From contig DAOUEJ010000165.1 of NCBI GenBank assembly GCA_034430615.1, positions 21,072 through 85,071 on the forward strand: DNA of 64,000 bases. The letters are read 5' to 3'. Of this stretch, positions 26,009-34,125 are shown one piece after another. A model generated the notes under the pieces. The model ran no database searches and was not told the DNA's origin. It worked only from the letters and a program-made list of their open reading frames with translations. The DNA is from E44-bin32 sp034430615 (lineage in GTDB: Bacteria; Chloroflexota; Anaerolineae; Anaerolineales; E44-bin32). Numbering within the stretch: the stretch's first letter is position 1; each line of letters starts with the position of its first letter. Both the position numbers and the translations under genes were made by a program.

Positions 26009-27405
26009 CTTGGATCAGCCCCCTCTGCGCCCAACTGCGCTGCCTGAATTTTTGCCCAAGCTTCCATGGCCTGACCAGCGACAAAGATACTCCCTGTGAC
26101 TAGGGTTACTCGGTGATCATTGCTGTGGTCGAGCGCAGCCGTTAATGCGCTGGCGATATCCTCATAGCTCTCAACTGCCACACCATGACTGTGGCCGAAC
26201 TCTGCTAGCCGGGCCGTGTCCTCTGCGCGCGGATGCTGGGCACGGGTCACAATAAGCTTGGAAACCCGGGGCAGAAGTTCAATCAGCATCCCTTCGATAT
26301 CCTTGTCAGCTGAGGCTCCAAAGATCATGGTAACCGGTTGCCCTGGGAAATAATCATCAAGCGCGATGCGCAGTTTGAGTGCAGATTCCCTGTTATGCGC
26401 ACAGTCAATCACCAGCAGTGGGGATCTTGAGAGTATCTGTAGGCGACCCGGCCAGTTCACGGAGGCAAAGCCATTGCGTATTGATCCATTCGGCAGTTCA
26501 AGACCATCCCGCACAGCTTGGACAATGACAGCATAGGCGACGGAAGCATTCACAATCTGATGGAACCCAAGCAACGGGATCCAGTACTTCGGTGGCGCCC
26601 ACTCCTCATCACCAGCCGACTCGACGAACGAATCCATTAACGGCTGCTCTTCGCGTGACCAGATGTAAAGCGCCTGGCCTTCGAGATCGCGCGCACCCGC
26701 AGAAAACAACCAGTCACGCCCGACGAGGATCAGAGGAGCATGGCGTTCAGCTGCGATCTTCTCGACCGTCATCTGGGCTTCATGCGGCTGGGGAGCGAGA
26801 ACGATTGGGATGCCTTGCTTGATGATCCCGGCCTTCTCGCGGGCAATATCGGTGAGGCTCTCCCCTAAGAGATGCATATGATCATAGGAGATGGAAGTAA
26901 TCGCGCTCACCAGTGGCTGCAGGACATTGGTGGCATCAAGACGTCCGCCCAGTCCCACCTCCACAACCGCGTATTGCACTCCCTGATTTGCGAAATGCTT
27001 GAAGGCCATGGCGGTGACGATCTCGAACACCGTCAAGCTTTCTACACGAGCGACAGCGGGTTTGATCGACTCGACCAGTTCAACCAGCTGCTGATCCTCA
27101 ATGGGAAGTCTACCAATTTGGATCCGTTCGTTGAAACGGGTCAGATGGGGGGATGTGTAAAGCCCTACCCGGTATCCAGCCGCCTGGAGAATCGAAGCCA
27201 GCATGGCAGAGACTGACCCTTTGCCCTTCGTGCCGGCAATATGGAATGCTCTGAATGCCAGGTGGGGATCACCCATCTCGTGCAGCAAGTCGTGAACCCG
27301 CTGCAGTTTGAATACTTCGGCTGAATAACGGTAGCTGCGCTCAACAGAGTAGTCGATAAAGCTGTACAGGTAGTCGATGGCAGCTTGATACGGGGTATCT
27401 GACAT
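26005..27405 (-). CDS. folC: Folylpolyglutamate synthase / dihydrofolate synthase
   Basis: A 466-residue Mur-ligase-type enzyme that adds glutamate to folates. Motifs: FHIAGTKGKGSVSAMLASIL (P-loop), YTSPHLTRFNERIQI (family signature), VVEVGLGGRLDATN, ITSISYDHMHLLGESLTDIAREKAGIIK and DCAHNRESALKL in the C-terminal domain. The start ATG 27405 is taken because the protein then begins like the family and a promoter places transcription start about 3 bases before it. An in-frame start at 27501 lies upstream of that promoter. It is the first gene of an operon with lon and a lipoprotein. Confidence 0.93.
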   Translation of the reverse strand: MSDTPYQAAIDYLYSFIDYSVERSYRYSAEVFKLQRVHDLLHEMGDPHLAFRAFHIAGTKGKGSVSAMLASILQAAGYRVGLYTSPHLTRFNERIQIGRLPIEDQQLVELVESIKPAVARVESLTVFEIVTAMAFKHFANQGVQYAVVEVGLGGRLDATNVLQPLVSAITSISYDHMHLLGESLTDIAREKAGIIKQGIPIVLAPQPHEAQMTVEKIAAERHAPLILVGRDWLFSAGARDLEGQALYIWSREEQPLMDSFVESAGDEEWAPPKYWIPLLGFHQIVNASVAYAVIVQAVRDGLELPNGSIRNGFASVNWPGRLQILSRSPLLVIDCAHNRESALKLRIALDDYFPGQPVTMIFGASADKDIEGMLIELLPRVSKLIVTRAQHPRAEDTARLAEFGHSHGVAVESYEDIASALTAALDHSNDHRVTLVTGSIFVAGQAMEAWAKIQAAQLGAEGADPR

Positions 27406-27414
27406 AGAATTAGG

Positions 27415-27443
27415 ATTGTAAACCCCGACCCTGCTATTCACAA
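27415..27443 (-). promoter_or_regulatory. Promoter TTGTGA-17-TACAAT of folC, near-leaderless
   Basis: Minus-strand -35 at 27438-27443 and -10 at 27415-27420 with 17 bases between. Start is expected near 27408, only about 3 bases before the folC ATG. Confidence 0.6.
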
Positions 27444-27473
27444 GGCATTTACCAGTCTTGCATCGTGAAATGT

Positions 27474-27502
27474 TTCGCGCTAAGATCAGACGGGTATACA
27501 AT
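27474..27502 (+). promoter_or_regulatory. Probable promoter TTCGCG-17-TACAAT for phnD
   Basis: Plus-strand -10 TACAAT (27497-27502) with a weak -35 (27474-27479). The leader to phnD is about 105 bases. It is divergent from the folC promoter 55 bases away. Confidence 0.45.
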
Positions 27503-27614
27503 TCATTGAAACCTAATCCAGGAGAGAGGAAGGTGAACCGGGCTATAACAAACCAGGATTTACCCGATGATTGCTATCAAAGTTCACTATTCTATCGAGG
27601 AGGAAGGAAGAACG

Positions 27615-28523
27615 ATGCGTAAGAACCGCATGTTTACGTACGCAATTTTAAGCCTGTTCGTCGTAGGTGCAGTATTTCTTGCCGCCTGCGCGAGCACACC
27701 CGATCTTGGCACTGATGAAAATCCGATCCGCTGGATCTTCGTCCCCTCGGGCGAACTCGAACAGGTCACTGCCGGCGCCGAATCGGTCGCCGATCTGCTC
27801 AACGCTGAGACAGGATTGGTGTTCGAAACCTTCGTTGCCACCGACTATACGGCGGCGATCGAAGCCGTTTGTTCCGATCCCCCGCAGGCCGAGATGAGCT
27901 CACTCGCAACTTTTGCCTACATCACCGCATCGGACCGTGGATGTGTTGAGTCAGAGCTCGTTGCCGTTCGACGTGGTAGCACCAGCTACAGCGGTCAGCT
28001 CATCTACAACATGGACACCGACATCGTTCCAGGTGACTACTCAACGCTTGCAGGCAAGACCTTCTGTGCAGTGGATGCAACCAGCACCAGCGGTTACATC
28101 ATCCCCAGCGTCATGCTGCGCGCCAATGGCATCGAACCTGACACCGACATAGACGTGATCTTCGCCGGCTCGCACCCAGCCGCCGCCACGCAGGTCTACC
28201 TCGGTGAGTGTGATTTCGGCGCTACTTTCGTGGATGCCCGGACAGCCATCGAAGGTGACTATGCGGATGTTATGGATAAGGTAGGCATTTTTGATCTCTC
28301 GATCGCCATCCCCAACGACGGCGTTCAGTACGTCACCAGCTTCCCTCGTGAACTGCGTGATCAGATCAATGCTGGCCTGCTGGCTATCGCAGCCACTGAT
28401 GCAGGTGCCGAAGCCCTCAACACGGCCTACCAGTGGGGCGGGCTCGAGCAGCACGATGATACGTTCTATGATCCCTTCCGCCAGTTGCTTGATGCAGCGG
28501 GTGTTTCCGCTTCTGATCTCTAG
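27615..28523 (+). CDS. phnD: Phosphonate-type ABC transporter substrate-binding lipoprotein
   Basis: A 302-residue PhnD-like periplasmic-type binding protein, lipid-anchored: signal peptide with lipobox VFLAACAST, then a mature domain starting near residue 28. Family features include WIFVPSGELEQVTAGAESVADLLNAETG split around the first hinge, AEMSSLATFAYITA, and LAGKTFCAVDATSTSGYIIP, which resembles the anion-binding loop of PhnD. Likely ligands are phosphonates, phosphite or similar anions. The start ATG 27615 follows GAGGAGGAAGGAAG. phnC and phnE follow. No phosphonate-degrading genes are present nearby, so the ligand is not proven. Confidence 0.88.
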   Translation: MRKNRMFTYAILSLFVVGAVFLAACASTPDLGTDENPIRWIFVPSGELEQVTAGAESVADLLNAETGLVFETFVATDYTAAIEAVCSDPPQAEMSSLATFAYITASDRGCVESELVAVRRGSTSYSGQLIYNMDTDIVPGDYSTLAGKTFCAVDATSTSGYIIPSVMLRANGIEPDTDIDVIFAGSHPAAATQVYLGECDFGATFVDARTAIEGDYADVMDKVGIFDLSIAIPNDGVQYVTSFPRELRDQINAGLLAIAATDAGAEALNTAYQWGGLEQHDDTFYDPFRQLLDAAGVSASDL

Positions 28524-28558
28524 CCTGGAAGGACATAACCGCCCGATAGGGTTAAGTG

Positions 28559-28589
28559 GCGGGGGGACTTTACCAGTCCCCCCGCTTTT
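28559..28589 (+). terminator. Intercistronic hairpin between phnD and phnC
   Basis: A 10-bp GC-rich stem (GCGGGGGGAC with GTCCCCCCGC, 7-base loop) followed by TTTT. It probably stops part of the transcripts, giving more binding protein than transporter. Confidence 0.75.
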
Positions 28590-28605
28590 CGTAGGAGCAT
28601 AAGCA

Positions 28606-29409
28606 ATGCTCGATGTTCGCCACCTGACAAAAGTCTACGCAGACGGTACGGTCGCCTTGAAGGATGTTTCCTTCCAGGTGCCAGATGGAGAATTCCTGGT
28701 CATCATCGGTTTGAGTGGTTCAGGCAAATCAACTCTGCTCCGCTGCATTAATCGATTGATCGACCCAACCGAGGGTGAGATCCACTGGGAAGGTGTAGAT
28801 CTGGCTACACTTAAGGGAGAAGACCTGCGGATGGTCCGCCGCAGAATTGGCATGGTTTTCCAGCAGTTCAACTTGGTAAAACGATCCAAGGTGATTACCA
28901 ATGTTCTTGCCGGACGACTGGGATATTCCCCCAGTTGGCGCAGCCTGGTTGGAAGGTTCTCGCCTGAGGATATCGAGCTTGCCTATAAAGCAATGGAACG
29001 GCTGGGGATCACCTCCCAGGCACAGAAACGAGCAGATGAGTTAAGCGGCGGGCAACAGCAGCGTGTTGGCGTTGCCCGGGCGCTCATGCAGCAGCCGAAG
29101 ATGATCCTGGCCGATGAGCCTGTTGCGAGTCTGGATCCGGTCCTCGCTCACTCGATCCTCTCCCACCTGGAACGGCTAAACCAGGAGGATAACATCACGA
29201 TCCTCTGCAGCCTGCATTACTTAGACCTGGTCCAACGTTACGCAACCCGTGTGATCGGGCTGCGCGAGGGAAAATTGGTTTACAGCGGCACACAAGAAGA
29301 TATTCGTAGCATGACCGATAGCCAGTTCAAGGAAATCTATGGCGAAGAGGCCGAGCGCGCAGGTGGCCTGGTCGGAAACCTCTCCGTCGAGACCGGAGGC
29401 GGATCATGA
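28606..29409 (+). CDS. phnC: Phosphonate-type ABC transporter ATP-binding protein
   Basis: A 267-residue ABC ATPase of the PhnC group. Walker A is IGLSGSGKSTLLRCINRL, the Q-loop MVFQQFNLVKRS (with VKRSKV typical of PhnC), the signature ELSGGQQQRVGVARALMQQPKMILADEPVASLD interrupted into LSGGQQQRV and ILADEPVASLDP, and the H-loop Cys-Ser-Leu-His (ILCSLHYLDL). It energises uptake through PhnE. Its stop overlaps phnE by ATGA. Confidence 0.93.
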   Translation: MLDVRHLTKVYADGTVALKDVSFQVPDGEFLVIIGLSGSGKSTLLRCINRLIDPTEGEIHWEGVDLATLKGEDLRMVRRRIGMVFQQFNLVKRSKVITNVLAGRLGYSPSWRSLVGRFSPEDIELAYKAMERLGITSQAQKRADELSGGQQQRVGVARALMQQPKMILADEPVASLDPVLAHSILSHLERLNQEDNITILCSLHYLDLVQRYATRVIGLREGKLVYSGTQEDIRSMTDSQFKEIYGEEAERAGGLVGNLSVETGGGS

Positions 29410-30920
29410 CACGCAGCACAGCTCCGAAGCCTCCGGCACCACCAACACACCCTGTCCTAAAGATTCTGGCCCCGTTGGCCTCTGTTTTCATTCCGGGGAT
29501 AGGGCAAGCCCTGCTTGGCGCCTGGCGGCGTGGCCTGCTCTTGCTGGTAAGCCTGGCGACTATAGTGGGTTTGCTCATCTGGCGAATCCGACTTGTGGGG
29601 CGGCGCGAAGTCGACTTCGCGTCGATGATCGGGAAGGCTTTCCAACTCCGACCTATCCTGCTTGCGATCACCATCGGCGCTGTGTTGATTTACCTATGGA
29701 TCATCCTTGATGCCTACTTAATCGCCCGCCGTCTGCGGGGCGGCAACAGTGCTGGAATGTGGGCGTTGGTCCTGGTAGTCTACTTTGCACTTGGCTGGCA
29801 GATTGGCGATATCAACCTGGTAACGCTTACAACCCAGGCTCGTGATGCAGCACCATTTATGCAGCGCATCCTATGGCCCTGGGAAAGAGCAATCCATCGC
29901 GAGGAAATACTCCTCATCGGTCGTGCCGAAATCCGCATCCCCTGCGTGGGAACACCGCCCGCACCAATCGAGCCGGCAAAGAGGGAACCCAGCCTGCTGG
30001 CCGAGCCAACCTGTGGCGACTTGTCTACGCCGGAAGGCGCACCAGGCTCAACGCTCACAATATCTGGGAGCGGGTACGCGCCGGATACAGAGACCGAGAT
30101 CTGGTGGATGGACGAGCTGCGTAATGAATTCCGCCAGCGTCAAGCCGGCGAGTATGTTAAGGTGACCACGAATGCTGATGGTGCATTTCAAACAGATATC
30201 ATCATCCCATACCGGCTGATCCCCCCTGCTGAAGCGAGCGCTTACTCCACATGGCAGCTGCAGGCACGCCAACTTGCAGGCGTCGGCCCGGCCGAGCCAA
30301 GTGAAGTACTCCTGCTGGCAATCGAGAAGATGATAGAAACCATCTTTCTGGGCATGATGGCGACGTTTTTCGGGATCATCCTGTCGATCCCGGTCAGCTT
30401 CCTGGCCGCCCGCAACCTGATGTCAGCTTCCCGAATCACGCTCTTCATCTACTACCTGACGCGAACGGTTCTCAATGTGATCCGCTCGATCGAACCGCTC
30501 ATCTGGGCGGTGATCGCCATCATTGTCGTTGGCTTGGGGCCTTTCGCCGGCATTGTAGCCTTGACCGTTCACAGCATTGCCGCACTGGGTAAGCTGTATT
30601 CGGAAGCGATCGAGTCGATCGATCCAGGACCGATAGAGGCAATCCATGCGACAGGCGCCAACTGGCTGCAGACGGTGATGTATGCTGTCGTACCGCAGAT
30701 CATCCCGCCGTTCGTCTCGTTTACGATTTACCGCTGGGATATCAACGTCCGCATGTCGACCGTCATCGGCCTCGTCGGCGGCGGCGGCATCGGTTTCTTG
30801 TTGATCCAATGGATCCACCTGCTCGACTACCGAGCAGCAGGTATCGCCGTATGGTTTATCTCGATCACGGTTGCGATCCTGGACTCTATCAGTTCTGAGA
30901 TCAGGCAGCGCTTCGTCTGA
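29406..30920 (+). CDS. phnE: Phosphonate-type ABC permease with extra N-terminal and extracytoplasmic domains
   Basis: A 504-residue PhnE, almost twice the usual 260-290. Residues 300-504 hold the normal permease core: LGMMATFFGIILSIPVSFLAARNL, the ATPase-coupling EAA-like loop (YSEAIESIDPGPIEAIHATGANW) and GGGGIGFLL near the end. Before it come a cytoplasmic start, about three extra membrane helices (residues 18-60, 78-100, 115-135) and a soluble region (about 175-295) containing an IPT/Ig-like segment (EGAPGSTLTISGSGYAPDTE … KVTTNADGAFQTDIIIPY). The soluble part would face outside. It may bind the lipoprotein PhnD or the substrate. Core function is certain; the extension's role is inferred. 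Confidence 0.88.
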   Translation: MTRSTAPKPPAPPTHPVLKILAPLASVFIPGIGQALLGAWRRGLLLLVSLATIVGLLIWRIRLVGRREVDFASMIGKAFQLRPILLAITIGAVLIYLWIILDAYLIARRLRGGNSAGMWALVLVVYFALGWQIGDINLVTLTTQARDAAPFMQRILWPWERAIHREEILLIGRAEIRIPCVGTPPAPIEPAKREPSLLAEPTCGDLSTPEGAPGSTLTISGSGYAPDTETEIWWMDELRNEFRQRQAGEYVKVTTNADGAFQTDIIIPYRLIPPAEASAYSTWQLQARQLAGVGPAEPSEVLLLAIEKMIETIFLGMMATFFGIILSIPVSFLAARNLMSASRITLFIYYLTRTVLNVIRSIEPLIWAVIAIIVVGLGPFAGIVALTVHSIAALGKLYSEAIESIDPGPIEAIHATGANWLQTVMYAVVPQIIPPFVSFTIYRWDINVRMSTVIGLVGGGGIGFLLIQWIHLLDYRAAGIAVWFISITVAILDSISSEIRQRFV

Positions 30921-30942
30921 TATTTGTCTGCTGGTGTGCCGG

Positions 30943-30970
30943 CCCTGGTCGCCTGACCAGGGTCAATTTA
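30943..30970 (+). terminator. Probable terminator after phnE
   Basis: An 8-bp stem CCCTGGTC-GCCT-GACCAGGG (30943-30962) 23 bases after the phnE stop, followed by the AT-rich TCAATTTA. The T-run is short. Confidence 0.55.
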
Positions 30971-31000
30971 ATAAAAGGGGCTTTCGTAAATAAATGCGGA

Positions 31001-31009
31001 TGTTATAAT
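31001..31009 (+). promoter_or_regulatory. Extended -10 promoter TGTTATAAT
   Basis: A perfect TATAAT with the TGn extension, and no good -35. Start near 31016 leaves about 17 bases of leader for the HNH gene. Confidence 0.65.
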
Positions 31010-31032
31010 CTTCGACCGTACAAATTTGGGAA

Positions 31033-31539
31033 ATGATGAATCTACCCGTACTCGTCCTGAACGCTAACTACGAACCGCTAAACGTTTGCTCCACGCGACG
31101 GGCGGTATTACTTTACCTCTCCGGAAAAGCAGAAATGCTGCAAAATGGACGTGGGTACATCCACACCGTCCGCGAACGTTTTCCAAGGCCTTCGGTAATC
31201 AGGCTAGGCTATATGGTCAAACGCCCCTATCCGCGCGTCCGTCTGACAAAACGGGAAATCTTCCACCGGGATGGCTACACCTGCCAGTACTGTGGGGCAC
31301 AAACCAAACACCTCACCCTCGATCACGTTATCCCACGCCACCGTGGTGGCGAGTACGCCTGGTCGAACCTCGTAACAGCTTGCCAGAGGTGCAATTTGAA
31401 GAAGGGCGGACGCACACCGGATGAGGTCAATATGCAGCTCCGACGCCACCCAGAAGAACCGCGCGCGACAGCCATGTATCTGTACAGCGTGTACCTAGAG
31501 GCCAACCAGGATTGGCACCAGTACCTTGATGGCTGGTAA
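31033..31539 (+). CDS. HNH endonuclease family protein
   Basis: A 168-residue HNH protein. The N-terminal half (LVLNANYEPLNVCSTRRAVLLYLSGKAEML) is the conserved DUF-like extension found in a widespread, chromosomally encoded bacterial group. The nuclease motif follows: CQYCGAQTKHLTLDHVIPRH with the catalytic DH, then GGEYAWSNLVTACQRCN, giving two zinc-binding Cys pairs. The group is near-universal in some phyla and not tied to mobile elements; its function is unclear. It stands alone with its own promoter, next to the convergent gene at 31551. ATG at 31033 and 31036 are both possible starts. Confidence 0.88.
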   Translation: MMNLPVLVLNANYEPLNVCSTRRAVLLYLSGKAEMLQNGRGYIHTVRERFPRPSVIRLGYMVKRPYPRVRLTKREIFHRDGYTCQYCGAQTKHLTLDHVIPRHRGGEYAWSNLVTACQRCNLKKGGRTPDEVNMQLRRHPEEPRATAMYLYSVYLEANQDWHQYLDGW

Positions 31540-31550
31540 GACGGGCGTGG

Positions 31551-32657
31551 TCAGTTGAAAGTAGATTCTATAAGCGCATAGACCCCGCCAGCCACAACCC
31601 CATACCCCCCGACCAGGAGTGGAAAATCGGCCTCCAGGACAGCTTGGGTCAGCTCCCTTAGGCGGCGGTCGCTTATATGGTCCACCAGCCCTAGATCCGC
31701 TGCAAACCGATCAACCTGGCTTGGCCATGCACGCTCCATCCCCATCCAGACCCGGTTATCCCAGAGTAATCCATCCGACATTGCTTTGATGCGCTGAAGG
31801 AACTCGGCTGGTCCGAGTTCATCAACCATACGCCCAATCAAGCTCTTTACTTTTCCGTCAGCCAACCGCCGACTGGCGACCATCCCCCGCTCCTCCACGA
31901 ACATGCGGATCCAGATCTGCGTGTTCTCTTCAAGTGCTCGCCACACTTGGGACGAACAGCGGCCTATGATCGCCAGCGAGCTGGCCGGGGTCTTGATCAG
32001 GGTCCTCATCTGTTCAACACGCTGGATCAGCTTTGGGTCCAGATCATCAACAAGGGGTCGAAGATGCGCGCCGAGAGCCGGGTGGTCATGGAGAAGAGCA
32101 ACATCGATCGGTGTATCGATATCCAGCCTGGTTGCCGCTGCGGCCGGCATTGTCTCCACCAGGAAACCGGCCTCCATCGACAGCACCCAACCCAGCGGGT
32201 TGTCCGCAGGCAAGCGCTCTGCTAGCTGCGGGAGAGCGTGTGTGTTGCTCAGTATGATCCAATCTGTTGAATGTAAATTGTTGACGACCGCTTGGGCATT
32301 ACTGTCTATGCGCAGTTTGTCGATGGCCTGATCAAGATGATCAGGCAGGAGGAGTGGCGCACTCGCCCCGCCGAAATAGGCTAGTTGCTGCAGGCCTTGC
32401 TGCTCGACAATCTGTCCCAGTGCCCGGCCAAAGTGAAAGGGGACCGTGGATTCGGTAATGGCCTTCCCGCCCATCCCAACCAAGAATGCGCGTTGCTCAC
32501 CATCCGCAGCCAGCACGTAGACCGGATCGAATGCAGGATGGTCGAGCAACCTCTGAAGCAAATCCGACGCAGCAGCAAGTCGAGCGGATGCGAGCCAGTG
32601 CTCGACCCGTGACGCCCCGCATGGTGGCAGCATGAGCAGCGCAGGGATTGAGCTCAT
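31551..32657 (-). CDS. Conserved protein of unknown function, weakly nucleotidyltransferase-like
   Basis: A 368-residue soluble protein. The segment GGASAPLLLPDHLDQAIDKL, VVNNLHSTDWIIL and the later RLDIDTPIDVALL are placed as in CofC/MobA-type nucleotidyltransferases, but the usual N-terminal nucleotide-binding loop is not seen. The second half (residues 215-368) is helical with VGGYGVVAGGVYALIES at the end. I do not recognise a named family. It lies 42 bases downstream of hpf on the same strand; a promoter candidate (32692-32719) sits at the end of hpf. Confidence 0.65.
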   Translation of the reverse strand: MSSIPALLMLPPCGASRVEHWLASARLAAASDLLQRLLDHPAFDPVYVLAADGEQRAFLVGMGGKAITESTVPFHFGRALGQIVEQQGLQQLAYFGGASAPLLLPDHLDQAIDKLRIDSNAQAVVNNLHSTDWIILSNTHALPQLAERLPADNPLGWVLSMEAGFLVETMPAAAATRLDIDTPIDVALLHDHPALGAHLRPLVDDLDPKLIQRVEQMRTLIKTPASSLAIIGRCSSQVWRALEENTQIWIRMFVEERGMVASRRLADGKVKSLIGRMVDELGPAEFLQRIKAMSDGLLWDNRVWMGMERAWPSQVDRFAADLGLVDHISDRRLRELTQAVLEADFPLLVGGYGVVAGGVYALIESTFN

Positions 32658-32691
32658 GGAACCGTTATTCCTCAGCCAAGGTCAGGTCAGG

Positions 32692-32719
32692 ATTGTATGT
32701 CAAGCGAGTTCGGTCTCAA
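32692..32719 (-). promoter_or_regulatory. Possible promoter TTGAGA-16-TACAAT for the 31551-32657 gene
   Basis: Minus-strand -35 at 32714-32719 lies within the end of hpf and -10 at 32692-32697. Start near 32685 would give a 28-base leader. Confidence 0.4.
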
Positions 32720-33269
32720 TGAGACCGAGTGTTGCATCCCGGCGGCGATAGAGTACGTTCACTTGATTGGTAGCTGCATTGAGGAAGACAAAGAAATCCT
32801 GGTGCCCAATCAGCTCCATTTGCTCGATTGCTTCATGTTCATCCATCGGGACCAGTTGATGGCGCTTGCGCCGAACGATATCTAATTCTGGGGTCACGTC
32901 CTCGACTTCAGTTTGTGGTTGGACCCCAGCAGCGTCTGCCGCTGTGCGGCCATCTCCCCGCCCCCGCCAGCGACGGCCCTTATATCGCTCGATCTGACGG
33001 TAAAGTTTATCGAGTACGGCATCCACGGAGGCGAAGATATCCTCGGTCCGATCTTCTGCACGCAGCACGACACCCTTCCCGCGGAGCGTAATCTGGGCTA
33101 CATGACGATCCTTGGCGCTGCGTGCCGTTTGTGCATAGGTCAGGTCAACTTTTGCATCATCGATGATGTCAAGGTATCGATCAAGTTTACCAACCTTCTT
33201 CTGAACATAGTCCTGCAGCCGGTCTGTTAACTCCATGTTCTTAGCATTGATGATCACTTCAACTGGCAT
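32700..33269 (-). CDS. hpf: Ribosome hibernation promoting factor, long form
   Basis: A 189-residue long HPF that pairs 70S ribosomes into inactive 100S dimers in starvation. The N-terminal RaiA/YfiA domain runs from PVEVIINAKNMELTDRLQDYV to about residue 100 (HVAQITLRGKGVVLRAED, DIFASVDAVLDKLYRQIERYKGR). A charged linker leads to the C-terminal dimerisation domain (IVRRKRHQLVPMDEHEAIEQMELIGHQDFFVF split around residue 150). The start at ATG 33269 follows AAAGGAG; a longer frame to 33299 lacks support. It follows comF, a neighbour pair also seen in Firmicutes. Confidence 0.94.
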   Translation of the reverse strand: MPVEVIINAKNMELTDRLQDYVQKKVGKLDRYLDIIDDAKVDLTYAQTARSAKDRHVAQITLRGKGVVLRAEDRTEDIFASVDAVLDKLYRQIERYKGRRWRGRGDGRTAADAAGVQPQTEVEDVTPELDIVRRKRHQLVPMDEHEAIEQMELIGHQDFFVFLNAATNQVNVLYRRRDATLGLIETELA

Positions 33270-33285
33270 CTGCAACTCCTTTGGG

Positions 33286-34125
33286 TTACGCCAACCCACC
33301 GTGATGGATCTTGCGATCGGCCCGGGCGACAGTCAGGCCAAAGACTGCACCTGCACCGGCGGCGTAAAGCGCTCGGGAGCAGGCAAGGATCGTCGCGCCT
33401 GACGTCAGCAAGTCATCGAGGAGAAGGAAATTCTTATTCATACACCGCAGGGGATCGGCGCGAAAAGCCCCTTCTAGATTAGACCGACGGGCAACATGGT
33501 CTAGGCCGACTTGAGAGCCTGTATCGCGAACACGGGTCAGTGCGTTCCGATCGAGCGGCAAATCAAGTGCCTCCGCGAAGGGGCTGGCTATCAATTCCAT
33601 TTAATTATACCCTCTTTGCTGCTTTCGGACGAACGCTAGCGGCACAGGGATGATCGTATCAATCTTCCAGCCGGATTCCAGATAGAGCTCCAGCAACCAT
33701 CCAGACATGATTTTTGCAAGTGCCCGGTTCGGCCGGTATTTAAGTTCCAGGATTGCTTTCGTGAGCGGGGGGAGGTATCTCGCATACGACCTGACTCGAA
33801 CAGGATGTTTGCCCTCGGCCAGACACTTGCCCGGGAGGTGGTTAAACCCACAGCGCGCACATCCTATTCCAGCCGCAGGCTGCACACTCGCCTGACACCG
33901 ATCACACCACACAGAGCCTGTTCTCATACAACCCGGACAGCGCGAGGGGAAAAGGAAATCCACGCCCGCCTGCAGCAGGCGCCGGAATACTCCTGTCACT
34001 GGTCGATGTGGATCCAATAAACCGGGTCGCCCCCTTCCCCGGTGAGGAGATTCAATTATCCTTCGAACTCTAGCGGAAAAGCGCGCCCATTGGAGATCGG
34101 AAGAGGAGCAGCGCAGCCGGGCCAA
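33286..34125 (-). pseudogene. comF: comF-like phosphoribosyltransferase gene interrupted by one in-frame stop
   Basis: Two frames adjoin exactly and in phase. The upstream half (34125-33601, probable start GTG 33999) has zinc-binding CPGC…CDRC…CARCGF and ends IIPVPLAFVRKQQRGYN, then TAA (33603-33601). The downstream half resumes at once with MELIASPFAEALDL, RVRDTGSQVGLDHVARR and the PRPP loop LLLDDLLTSGAT. In ComF proteins the join reads RGFNQAELLA, so the stop replaces a Gln codon (CAA to TAA, one change). Everything else appears intact. It may be a recent pseudogene, a suppressed stop, two proteins, or a sequencing error. ComF acts in DNA uptake in competent bacteria. The frame overlaps the end of tadC if the longest start is used. 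Confidence 0.85.

Noticed and set aside
33286..33600. Treating the downstream comF half as an independent gene
   Set aside because: It joins the upstream half in the same frame with no gap, and the missing residue is the family's conserved Gln, so one interrupted gene is the simpler reading.
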